Assembly (NCBI GenBank): GCA_963770865.1
Contig: CAVYRD010000011.1
Span: forward strand, 372,001 to 436,000
DNA length: 64,000 nucleotides
Reading direction: 5' to 3'
From: Miltoncostaea sp963770865
Lineage (GTDB): Bacteria; Actinomycetota; Thermoleophilia; Miltoncostaeales; Miltoncostaeaceae
Below are positions 25,399 through 33,312 of the stretch, piece after piece. Each line of letters opens with the position of its first letter. Position 1 is the first letter of the stretch. Position numbers and translations under genes: made by a program. The notes under the pieces were generated by a model that had not been told where the DNA came from, searched no databases, and saw nothing but the letters and a program-made list of their open reading frames with translations.

Positions 25399-26399
25399 CG
25401 CGCCGGGGGCAGGAACTCGGAGGTCACGGCCGCGCCTACGTTCACCGGCTTCGACAGCAGCCCGTTCTGGCGCATCCAGTCGGCGAACGACTGCCACTTG
25501 GCGGGGTCGACGTTCAGCGTGGCCTCATCGGACGGCGACAGCAGTGGGGCGGTGACGTCGAGCTGCGCCGCCACGGTGTCGCGGTCGAGGTCCTTGTTGG
25601 CGGCCACGAGCGCGTCCACCGCCCCGGCCTGGTCGGTCGCCGCCCAGTCCTGCCCCTGGCGCAGCGCCTTCAGGAAGCTGCGCACGAGCTCCGGCCGGTC
25701 CTTGGCCGTCGCGTCGCTGGTGACGACGACCAGCTCGTCGTAGTCGGGCACGCCGTTGTCCTCCAGGCGCAGCGCGCCGACGTCCACGCCCTGGCGCTCG
25801 AGCTCGATCTGCTCGACGTTCCAGAAGGCGCCGAGGACGGCGTCGACCTTGCCGGCCGCGAGCGCCGGGCTCAGCGTGTACCCGATGTTGCGGACCGTCA
25901 CCTTCGAGGGGTCGCCGCCCGCCGAGCGGACGACCTGGTCGAGCAGCGGCTTGTCCGAGGGCACGCCCGCCACGCCCACGGTCTTGCCCTCGAGGTCCTT
26001 CGCCGAGGAGATGCCGCGGTCGCGCCGGAAGAGCACGGTGTTCAGGGGGTGGTCGACGAGCGCGCCGACGGCGACGACCGGGATCCCCTCGGAGCGCGCG
26101 ATCAGCACCTCCTGCTCGTACGAGATCGCGAAGTCGGCCCGCCCCAGGGCGACCTGCTTCAGGGCGGCGGCCGGGTCGCTCGGAACGCTCGGCGAGACCT
26201 TCAGGCCCTGGTCGGCGAAGTAGCCCTGGTCGAGCGCGCCGTAGATGCCGGCGTGGTCGACGTTCGGGTACCAATCCAGGATCAGGCTCACCGGCGTGGC
26301 GGAGCCCGCGCCACCGCCGCCCCCGTCGCTGCCGCAGCCGGCGAGGGCCAGCCCACACACGAGGGCGGCGGCGGCGGCGAGTATCGAACGGCGGATCAT
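25395..26399 (-). CDS. NMT1/Thi5-like ABC transporter substrate-binding lipoprotein
   Basis: A 334-residue lipoprotein with signal peptide RRSILAAAAALVCGLALAGC and a Gly-rich linker. The mature part starts VSLILDWYPNVDHAGIYGAL, the WxPNxxHAGxY motif of ThiY/Thi5-type proteins that bind formyl-aminomethylpyrimidine or HMP-like precursors. Later parts (GKTVGVAGVPSDKPLLDQVV, AGKVDAVLGAFWNVEQIEL) fit the periplasmic-binding fold. Its ATG overlaps the permease stop. It is in a TPP-riboswitch operon, so thiamine-precursor uptake is a strong inference. Confidence 0.9.
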   Translation of the reverse strand: MIRRSILAAAAALVCGLALAGCGSDGGGGGAGSATPVSLILDWYPNVDHAGIYGALDQGYFADQGLKVSPSVPSDPAAALKQVALGRADFAISYEQEVLIARSEGIPVVAVGALVDHPLNTVLFRRDRGISSAKDLEGKTVGVAGVPSDKPLLDQVVRSAGGDPSKVTVRNIGYTLSPALAAGKVDAVLGAFWNVEQIELERQGVDVGALRLEDNGVPDYDELVVVTSDATAKDRPELVRSFLKALRQGQDWAATDQAGAVDALVAANKDLDRDTVAAQLDVTAPLLSPSDEATLNVDPAKWQSFADWMRQNGLLSKPVNVGAAVTSEFLPPAR

Positions 26400-27224
26400 G
26401 GGCGTCTCCAATTGGGGCGGACGGCGTGGCGGCGGTGCGGAAGCACGAGGCGCTCGACGAGGCCGACGGCCCCGAAGAAGGCCATGCCGATCACGGCCAG
26501 GAGGGCGATCGCGGCGAAGCTGCGCGCGGTCTGGAACTGGGCGGTCGAGAACTCGGACAGGTAGCCGAGACCCCGGTCGGCGCCGACGTACTCGGCCACC
26601 ACCGCGCCGGTCACGGCGAAGACGGCGGCCATGCGCAGGCCTGAGAACAGGGTGGGCAGCGCGGCGGGCAGGGTGACGTGCGTGAAGGTCCAGGCACGCC
26701 CCGCGCCGAGGGTGCGGGCGGCACGGCCCAATGACGGGTCGACGACGCGCAGGCCGTCGAACGCCGGTCACCACGACCGGGAAGAAGGCGATCACGAAGG
26801 CCACCATCACCTGCGCCGCGCCGTAGCCGAGCCAGATGGCGACGATCGGCGCGACGGCGAGGATGGGGATGGCCTGGCTCGCCACCAGCCAGGGGTAGAG
26901 GGCGCGCTCGACATGGCGCGAGCCCGCGATGGCGACCGCCAGCAGCAGTCCGACGGCGGCCGCGAGCGCGAAGCCGATCGCCGATTCGGCGATCGTCGCC
27001 TGCGCGTGGTACCAGAGCCGCTCGCGCTCGTTCCAGAGGACGTCGGCGACGGCGCCGGGGGAGGGCAGGAGCCACTCGCGGGGCGCCACGGTCCAGATCA
27101 CGATCTGCCAGGCGGCGAGGGCGGCGAGCGGCAGCAGAGCGAGAGGCAGGCGGCGCGCGAGGGCGGGCCCGCGCGGCGCGGGCGCGGCCTCGAGGGCGGC
27201 CGGGAGGCGCTCGGCGGTGCTCAC
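26396..27224 (-). CDS. ABC transporter permease for thiamine precursor (one frameshift as read)
   Basis: A BPD_transp_1 permease of about 275 residues starting at the GTG at 27224 (MSTAERLPAALEAA). Hydrophobic segments include LALLPLAALAAWQIVIW, IGFALAAAVGLLLAVAIAG and VMVAFVIAFFPVVVTG; the EAA-like loop is RTLGAGRAWTFTHVTLPAALP. One extra base at 26762 (coding strand GGC-G-TTCGAC) splits it between VVVTG and FDGLRVVDPS. It is overlapped at both ends by the ATPase and binding-protein genes. Confidence 0.87.
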
Positions 27225-27991
27225 GCCAGCGCCCCCGCCGAGCGCAGGGCGCCCAGCAGCTCCGCCCGCAGGGCGGCGAACGCCGGCGTCGTGGTGTCGT
27301 CGAGGACGCGCGGGCGCGGCAGGCCGACGACGATCTCCCCGGTCACCCGGGCGGGGCGCGGCCCGCAGACGAGCACCCGGTCGGCCAGCAGCAGCGCCTC
27401 GTCGAGGTCGTGGGTCACCAGGAGGGCGGTGGGCCGGTCCTGCGCCCAGGTCGCGGCCAGCACGCCGCGCAGGTCGGCCCGGGTGAGGGCGTCGAGGGCG
27501 CCGAAGGGCTCGTCGAGCAGCCACGCCCGCGCGCCCCCGAGGAGCGTCCGCGCGAGCGCGACGCGCTGGCGCATCCCGCCCGACAGCGCGTGGGGGTAGT
27601 GCTGCTCGAAGCCGCCGAGGCCGAAGCGGGCCAGGGTGCGGCGAGCCGCGCCCTCGGCCTCCCGGCGGCCGGCGCCGGCCAGCCGGGGGGCCACGGTCAC
27701 GTTGTCGAGCACCGTGCGCCACGGCATCAGCGCGTCGCCCTGCGGCATCAGGGTGAGGCGGCCGAGGCGGCCCGCGGCGTCGGCCCCGTCCATCAGGACC
27801 CGCCCCGCGTCCGGCTCCATCAGGCCCGCGAGCACCGAGAGCAGCGTGCTCTTGCCGCACCCCGACGGCCCGACCAGCGCGACGAACTCGCCAGGCTCGA
27901 CGCGCAGGCTGAGGCCGTCGAGGACCGGCGTGGCGCCGAGGGTCAGCTCGAGGTCGCGGGCCTCCAGCAGGGGCGCGGGCCGCTCAGACAT
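27221..27991 (-). CDS. ABC transporter ATP-binding protein for thiamine precursor
   Basis: A 256-residue ATPase: Walker A VGPSGCGKSTLLSVLAG, Q-loop MPQGDALMPW, signature ALSGGMRQRVALARTLL, Walker B AWLLDEPFGALD, and H-loop LLVTHDLDEAL. The family is the nitrate/sulfonate/thiamine-precursor (SsuB/ThiZ) type. Overlaps thiL by 8 bp upstream and the permease by 4 bp downstream. Confidence 0.92.
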   Translation of the reverse strand: MSERPAPLLEARDLELTLGATPVLDGLSLRVEPGEFVALVGPSGCGKSTLLSVLAGLMEPDAGRVLMDGADAAGRLGRLTLMPQGDALMPWRTVLDNVTVAPRLAGAGRREAEGAARRTLARFGLGGFEQHYPHALSGGMRQRVALARTLLGGARAWLLDEPFGALDALTRADLRGVLAATWAQDRPTALLVTHDLDEALLLADRVLVCGPRPARVTGEIVVGLPRPRVLDDTTTPAFAALRAELLGALRSAGALA

Positions 27992-28958
27992 CGTGCTCCC
28001 ACCCCGCCGCGGCGGCGATCACGACCTCCCCGTCCGCGTCGCGCAGCTCGGCGCCGGGCGCGCCCTCCTCCAGCCGGCCGACGACCGAGAGCGGGACGTC
28101 GAGTGCGGGGCGCAGCGCGCCGAGGACTGCGCGCGGGACGGCGGCCAGCAGCTCGTAGTCCTCGCCGCCGGTGGCCGCGAAGACCGACGGGTCGCGGCCC
28201 AGGGCCCGCGCGACCTCGTCCACGCCCGGCGCGAGCGGCACGGCCTCCAGCTCGATGCGGGCCCGCAGCCCGGACGCACGGGACAGGCGGCCGGCGTCGA
28301 GCCCGAGGCCGTCGGAGAGGTCGATCATCGCCCGCGCTCCGCCCGCCGCCAGCGCCCGCCCGGCGGCGATCCGCGGCGCGGGGAGCCGGTGGGCGCGCAC
28401 GAGGGCGTCGCGCGCGGGAAGGCCGGGGAGGAGCCCCGGGTCCTCCAGCAGGGCGAGGCCCGCCGCGGACGCCCCGAGGGCGCCGGTCACGCACAGGAGG
28501 TCTCCCGCGCGCGCGCCGGAGCGCCGCAGCGGGGCGATGCCCGGCCACGGGCGCCCGATGGCCGTGACGCCGATCACCAGGACCGGCGACGCGGTGACGT
28601 CGCCGCCCGCGACGGTCACGCCGTGGGCGGCCGCCTCGTCCTCGACGCCGGCCGAGAGCGCGTCGGCGCGGCCGTCGTCCGAGAAGCCGCGCGGCAGCCC
28701 GAGGCCGACGATCACCGCGACGGGCTCCGCGCCCATCGCCGCCAGATCGGAGAGGTTGACCGCCACGGCGCGGCGCCCGAGGTCGCCCATCGCGCTCGTC
28801 GCGAGGCGGAAGTGGACACCCTCGACGAGCATGTCGTGGGTCACCACCGCCGGGCCGCCCAGGTCGATCAGCGCGGCGTCGTCGCCGATCCCGAGCGCCG
28901 TGCCCGGGTGGAGGGTGGTTCGTGCGGCGATGCGCTCGATGAGCGCGAGCTCCGACAT
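27984..28958 (-). CDS. thiL: Thiamine-monophosphate kinase
   Basis: The 324-residue protein has ThiL/PurM-fold signatures: TALGIGDDAALIDL (Mg-ATP motif), THDMLVEGVHFRL, AVAVNLSDLAAMGAEP, VTVAGGDVTASP, ARAMIDLSDGLGLDAGRL and ATGGEDYELLAAV. It phosphorylates TMP to TPP. As the first gene of the operon it lies directly after the TPP riboswitch; the ribosome site sits inside the riboswitch's last helix, about 10 nt before the ATG at 28958. Confidence 0.96.
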   Translation of the reverse strand: MSELALIERIAARTTLHPGTALGIGDDAALIDLGGPAVVTHDMLVEGVHFRLATSAMGDLGRRAVAVNLSDLAAMGAEPVAVIVGLGLPRGFSDDGRADALSAGVEDEAAAHGVTVAGGDVTASPVLVIGVTAIGRPWPGIAPLRRSGARAGDLLCVTGALGASAAGLALLEDPGLLPGLPARDALVRAHRLPAPRIAAGRALAAGGARAMIDLSDGLGLDAGRLSRASGLRARIELEAVPLAPGVDEVARALGRDPSVFAATGGEDYELLAAVPRAVLGALRPALDVPLSVVGRLEEGAPGAELRDADGEVVIAAAAGWEHDV

Positions 28959-28965
28959 CGGAGGG

Positions 28966-29058
28966 ATCTCCCTTCGCTGGAATTACCCAGATCAGGTTCA
29001 AGGGTCGAGGCCGGATCGCCTCCTCTCAGCCGCCCCATGGCAGCTCCCCTGGTCCTGG
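28966..29058 (-). promoter_or_regulatory. TPP (THI-box) riboswitch
   Basis: On the minus strand the conserved aptamer elements are in order: GGGGAGC on the 5' side, GGCTGAGAGGAGGC (the CTGAGA element), then CGACCCTTGAACCTGATC, TGGGTAATTCCAGCGAAGGGA. This is a textbook TPP aptamer. Its closing P1 strand GGGAGAT merges with the thiL ribosome site, and no T-run follows, so control is probably at translation initiation. It explains why the kinase, transporter and thiD are grouped. Confidence 0.95.
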
Positions 29059-29170
29059 CGACCATACCACCCGGCGGACCGGTGCTCATGGTCCGCGCGC
29101 GGCGGGCCGATGAGGGGAGCGGTGCGTGACCCATGGATGGGGGAGGCACCGCACGACAGCGGCGCGGCGT

Positions 29171-30577
29171 CTAGCCGGCCGCCTCCCGGGATCGCCGATA
29201 GCGATCGAGCGCGAGCTCGCGCCGCTCTCGGTGGTCCACCAGCGGCGCCGGGTAGTCGCGTCCGATGCGGCACCCGGCGCCGCGCTGCTCCTCGTCGCTC
29301 ATCCGCCACGGCTCGTGGATGCGGTCGCCCGGCACGTCGCGCAACTCGGGGACGAAGCGCCGCACGTAGTCGCCGTCGGGGTCGAAGCGCTGCGCCTGGC
29401 GCACCGGGCTGAGGATGCGGAAGTAGGGCGCCGCGTCGGTCCCCGTGCCGGCCGTCCACTGCCAGCCGCCGTTGTTGTTGGCCGGGTCACCGTCGACCAG
29501 CCCCTGCATGAACACCGACTCACCCCGGCGCCAGTCGATCAGCAGGTCCTTTACGAGGAACGAGGCGACGACCATCCGGGCGCGGTTGTGGATCCAACCG
29601 GTCTGCGCCAATTGGCGCATGCCCGCGTCGACGATCGGGTAGCCGGTCTCGCCGGCCGTCCACGCGGCCAGGTGCGCCGGGTCGTCGTCCCAGTCGATGC
29701 GACGTAGGTCGGCGCGCAGGGCGATGCGGGCGACCTCCGGGTGGCGCGCGAGATGGTGGTGGTAGAACTCGCGCCAGCAGATCTGGCGCCAGAAGGCCTC
29801 CCGCCCCGCGGAGATCCGGCCCGGCAGCCCGAGCGCGCGCCCCACCTGGGCGGGCGTGCACATGCCGAGGCGCAGGTAGGCGGACAGGTGCGAGGTTGCG
29901 TCCTCGCCCATCAGGTCGCGCCGCTCCGGGTAGGCGTCGGCGTCGCCGTTGCGGATGAAGGCCACCAGGCGCGCGCGGGCGGCCTTCGGCCCGGCGGGCA
30001 GGGGAGGGTCGCCGGCCGGGAGGCGGCCGAGTCCGTCGCCGCCGAGCTCGGGCCCGCGGATCTCCGAGGGCGCCGGGAGGTGGGCGGGGAGGGGGTGCTC
30101 GCGCCAGACCCGGCTGAACGGGGTGAACACGAGGTAGCCGGCGCCGGAGGAGCCCGGCAGGTCCGCGGGCTCGGCGACCAGGTCGCCGCCGGTCTCGCGC
30201 ACCGCCACGCCGGCCCTCTCCAGCGCCGACCTTACGCGGGCGTCGCGGGCGCGGCCGAACGGGGAGACCTCCCGCTGCCAGGTCACGGCTGAGGCGCCCG
30301 CCTCGACGGCGACGGCCGGGACGACCTTCGCCGGCGGGCCCCCGCGCACCACCAGGCGCGATCCGCGGGAGCGCAGCTCCTCGTCGAGCGCCTCGAGCCC
30401 CGCGCGCAGGAAGCGCAGGCGGGCCGGCGCGCGGTGGTGGCGGCGGCGCAGGAGGGTGGGGTCGATGACGAACAGCGCGACCACCGGCCCGGCGTCCGTC
30501 GCCTGCCGCAGGCCCGGATGGTCCGCGACGCGCAGGTCGCGCCGGAACCAGACGACGGTCGGGGGCGGGCGGCTCAC
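29171..30577 (-). CDS. phr: Deoxyribodipyrimidine photolyase
   Basis: A 468-residue photolyase/cryptochrome protein. The N-terminal alpha/beta domain begins VVWFRRDLRVADHPGL. The FAD domain contains GRISAGREAFWRQICWREFY, YPIVDAGMRQLAQTGWIHNR, MVVASFLVKDLLIDWRRGE and ANNNGGWQWTAGTGTDAAPY, with the Trp electron-transfer chain and the N/D positions typical of class I CPD photolyases. It uses light to split pyrimidine dimers. A 16-bp palindrome identical to part of repeat copy 3 lies inside it (29604-29619). Its ATG overlaps the SRPBCC gene stop. Confidence 0.95.
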   Translation of the reverse strand: MSRPPPTVVWFRRDLRVADHPGLRQATDAGPVVALFVIDPTLLRRRHHRAPARLRFLRAGLEALDEELRSRGSRLVVRGGPPAKVVPAVAVEAGASAVTWQREVSPFGRARDARVRSALERAGVAVRETGGDLVAEPADLPGSSGAGYLVFTPFSRVWREHPLPAHLPAPSEIRGPELGGDGLGRLPAGDPPLPAGPKAARARLVAFIRNGDADAYPERRDLMGEDATSHLSAYLRLGMCTPAQVGRALGLPGRISAGREAFWRQICWREFYHHHLARHPEVARIALRADLRRIDWDDDPAHLAAWTAGETGYPIVDAGMRQLAQTGWIHNRARMVVASFLVKDLLIDWRRGESVFMQGLVDGDPANNNGGWQWTAGTGTDAAPYFRILSPVRQAQRFDPDGDYVRRFVPELRDVPGDRIHEPWRMSDEEQRGAGCRIGRDYPAPLVDHRERRELALDRYRRSREAAG

Positions 30578-31062
30578 CGGTCCCGGCGCGCGGCGGCGCG
30601 CTCCTCGAGGAGCGCGCGCGTGCGCCGGTGGCGCTCCTCGAACGCGGCCTCGAGCGTGCGGCGCAGGAACAGCCGGTCCGCGAGGCGCCCCAGCGGGCCC
30701 GCCGGGAGGCGGTAGGTCACGCGGTCGGTCATCAGGGTGCGGCCTTCGCCGGCCGGCGCGAAGAGGTGCTCATGGCGCCAGGCGGCGAACGGCGAGCGCT
30801 CGGCCACGTCGACCACCCGCTCCGGCGCCCGGACCTCCTCGATCCTGACCCGCCAGCGCATCGCGAAGGGCGAGGGACGCTGGCGCATCCGCATCGCCAC
30901 GACCGAGCCGGTCTGCACCGGGAAGACGCCCTCGACGCCGAGGACCGTGGTGCCGGCCGGGGAGATCAGAGCGGCGTTGCGGGTGTCCAGGTGGAACTCG
31001 AAGACGTCCTCCACAGGCGCCCCGATCTCGACGGAGCGCTCGAGCGTCGAGGGGGCGGCCAT
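30574..31062 (-). CDS. SRPBCC-family (START/polyketide-cyclase-like) protein
   Basis: A 162-residue protein with the helix-grip profile: SVEIGAPVEDVFEFHLDTRN at the start, RWRVRIEEVRAPERVVDVAE in the middle, and TLMTDRVTYRLPAGPLGRLA leading to a long C-terminal helix. Such proteins bind hydrophobic ligands; no ligand is evident. It is coupled to the photolyase gene (4-bp overlap), an association often seen in bacteria. Confidence 0.82.
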   Translation of the reverse strand: MAAPSTLERSVEIGAPVEDVFEFHLDTRNAALISPAGTTVLGVEGVFPVQTGSVVAMRMRQRPSPFAMRWRVRIEEVRAPERVVDVAERSPFAAWRHEHLFAPAGEGRTLMTDRVTYRLPAGPLGRLADRLFLRRTLEAAFEERHRRTRALLEERAAARRDR

Positions 31063-31111
31063 GCGGTCGATCCTAGTCAGCGGCCTCCGCGCGGCGACCG
31101 GGATCGGGAAC

Positions 31112-31147
31112 GGTCAATTGGCGTCAACCGGTCGACGCCAATCGTCG
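31112..31147. repeat. Imperfect palindromic repeat, copy 5
   Basis: The central 30 bases match the family core with one change (GTCAACC / GGTCGAC), but the right outer arm is degenerate (CAATCGTCG in place of CAATTGACG). It lies 33 bp after the 3' end of the secreted subtilase gene and 50 bp upstream of the SRPBCC start, so it again marks a gene end. Confidence 0.78.
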
Positions 31148-31180
31148 AACCTGGCGCGAACGCCCTCGCGGAACGGCTTC

Positions 31181-33127
31181 TCAGCGGTGGTGGATCGGCC
31201 TGCAGGAGCGGCGGACGCTCAGCGTCCGCGTGCCCCGGACGCTTCCGGCCGAGGTGCTGAGGCGCGTCGTCACCGTGATCCGGCCCCGGCAGAGCGGTAT
31301 GCGCGAGAGGGGGAGCCGCACGCTGAGCAGCCGGCCCGCAAGGACCGTCCCGGCGCGACGGACCATCTTCACGCCGGCGCCGTGCGAGATGAGGGTCACC
31401 GACCAGCCGATCCTTCCGGCGCCCTTCGCCGCGAAGACCACGCGCACGCACGCGCCGCAGCCGGCCGGGCGGGTCAGCCCGAGGGTCGCGAGACGCGGGC
31501 GCAGCAGGCTGATCATCGGCCTCGCCGGCTGGGAGAGCGGCTGGACGGACGTCGTTCCGGACTCGGTCTCGCAGTTGTGGTTCGCGTCGCAGACGGTCGC
31601 GCGGAAGATGCGCTTCGCGGCGGGCGCCGCACCCTCGTCGTAGTGCCAGTTCGACTTCCCGCCACCCTGCAGCGTGGTCCACGTCGCCCCGCCGTCCGTC
31701 GAGCGCTCGACGCGGACGCTCGCCACGCCCGATGGCGAGCCGCCGTCGGCGCCCTCGTCCTCGGCGTGCAGGTCCACGGAGACCGAGCCGACCACCGGAG
31801 TGAAGTCGAAGTCCGCGCGGGGCTCCTCGGTGTCGTACACCCGCGCCAGGGCCACGGCTGCGCCGACGTCGAGGACCCCGGTGCCGGTCATCGAGTTCCA
31901 CCCGCTCCCGATCGTCTGGTGGGCGGAGCGGCGGATGACGTCGGCCGTCTGCTCGGCCGTCAGTCTCGGATTGGCGTCCCGCGCGAGGGCGGCGGCGCCC
32001 GACACGAGCGGCGCCGCGAAGCTCGTCCCCTCGCCGTAGCCCCACCGGCCGGTCGCGGTCGAGAGGGAGCCGACCACCCGCATGCAGCTGCTCGCGTTCG
32101 GTCCGTCCCAGAGCGAGGCGGTGTTCGCGGGCAGCGTCGAGAAGACGCCGTCGCCGCAGGTCCCCGAGCCGGCGCCGGGGGCGGCGACGGAGACGAAGTC
32201 GTTGGCCGTCGAGAACGGCGCGTGGCGGCCGACCGGGTCGGTGGCCGCGACGCTGAGCCCCTGGCTCCAGCCGCCCCGCACACCGCCGATCGAGGCGGCC
32301 GGATACTGGAGCGGGTTGCCGTTGCCGTAGGCGTTCCCCGCGGCCGCCACCACCAGGACGTCCTTGGAGGCGGCGTACGCGAGGGCCGACTTCTCGACGT
32401 CCGAGATCGTCGTCCCGCCGAAGCTGAGGTTGATGACGCCGGCGCCGGCGTTGACCCCCCTCACGATGCCCGCCGCGGCGTCGGCGCTCTTGATGGTCCC
32501 GGTCGTCGTGATGCGGATCGGCAGGACCGTCGTCGCGCCGGCCACGCCCCGGCTGCCGAGCGAGTTGCCGTCGATCGCCGAGATGAGCCCGGTCACGAAG
32601 GTCCCGTGGCCGACGAGGTCCTTCACGGCGGTGCCGCCGGTCAGGACGTCGTAGGTCGGCCCGATGCGCCCGGCGAGGTCCGGGTGCCCGACGTTGACGC
32701 CGCTGTCCACGACCGCGACCTTCACGGGCAGCGTGGGGGGAGCGAGGGCGAGGCCCTCGGAGGCGTTGACGGTGTCGAGGGCCCAGCCGTAGGCGCGCCC
32801 GGTCAGCGCGTCGATCGTCGAGTCCAGGGTCACGAACAGGGTCCGCGTGCGCGAGGGCTCGACGAACGTCACGCGCGGGTCGCCACCCACGAGCCGCCGC
32901 ACCTCACCGATCTCGGCGCCCGAGACCTGCATGGCGCCGATGCGCGGGATGACCGAGACGTGCAGGTGCTCCCGGCGCAGCGCGGCGGCGACGTGCGCGG
33001 CGTTCGCGGGCGACCCCGCGCCGACCACCGTCGTCGCGTCCGCGTCGTCCGAGGCGTACGCGGGCGCCGCCGCGGCGAGGGCCACGAGCAGGGCGGCGGC
33101 GAGCGCGCGGCGCAGGCCGCGCTTCAT
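31181..33127 (-). CDS. Secreted subtilisin-like serine protease (S8)
   Basis: A 648-residue protein with a signal peptide (ALAAALLVALAAAAPAYA). A prodomain-like region precedes the S8 domain (about residues 130-420) with the triad: Asp in VAVVDSGVNVGHPDL, His in DLVGHGTFVTGLIS, Ser in GEGTSFAAPLVSGAAAL; the oxyanion Asn is in VVAAAGNAYGNGN. After residue 430 comes a beta-rich C-terminal region with a Ser/Thr-rich repeat-like end (ITVTTRLSTSAGSVRGTRTL), possibly for surface interaction. No sorting motif or TM is seen at the C-terminus. Confidence 0.92.
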   Translation of the reverse strand: MKRGLRRALAAALLVALAAAAPAYASDDADATTVVGAGSPANAAHVAAALRREHLHVSVIPRIGAMQVSGAEIGEVRRLVGGDPRVTFVEPSRTRTLFVTLDSTIDALTGRAYGWALDTVNASEGLALAPPTLPVKVAVVDSGVNVGHPDLAGRIGPTYDVLTGGTAVKDLVGHGTFVTGLISAIDGNSLGSRGVAGATTVLPIRITTTGTIKSADAAAGIVRGVNAGAGVINLSFGGTTISDVEKSALAYAASKDVLVVAAAGNAYGNGNPLQYPAASIGGVRGGWSQGLSVAATDPVGRHAPFSTANDFVSVAAPGAGSGTCGDGVFSTLPANTASLWDGPNASSCMRVVGSLSTATGRWGYGEGTSFAAPLVSGAAALARDANPRLTAEQTADVIRRSAHQTIGSGWNSMTGTGVLDVGAAVALARVYDTEEPRADFDFTPVVGSVSVDLHAEDEGADGGSPSGVASVRVERSTDGGATWTTLQGGGKSNWHYDEGAAPAAKRIFRATVCDANHNCETESGTTSVQPLSQPARPMISLLRPRLATLGLTRPAGCGACVRVVFAAKGAGRIGWSVTLISHGAGVKMVRRAGTVLAGRLLSVRLPLSRIPLCRGRITVTTRLSTSAGSVRGTRTLSVRRSCRPIHHR

Positions 33128-33312
33128 CGGTGACTCGGGCGTGACCGGAGCACCCGCGGGAGGATAGGGGGAAATCGGCGATTCGTCCCCTGGCCGAAAG
33201 ATTTGTGCGCACCGCCGAAGGTCGGGGTGGAACCCGGCGGTGAGCGGGGGGTGGGGTCATCGGCGCGCGCCGCCGATGACCAGGGTGTCCCCTCGTTCCG
33301 TGGAGCCGCCCG

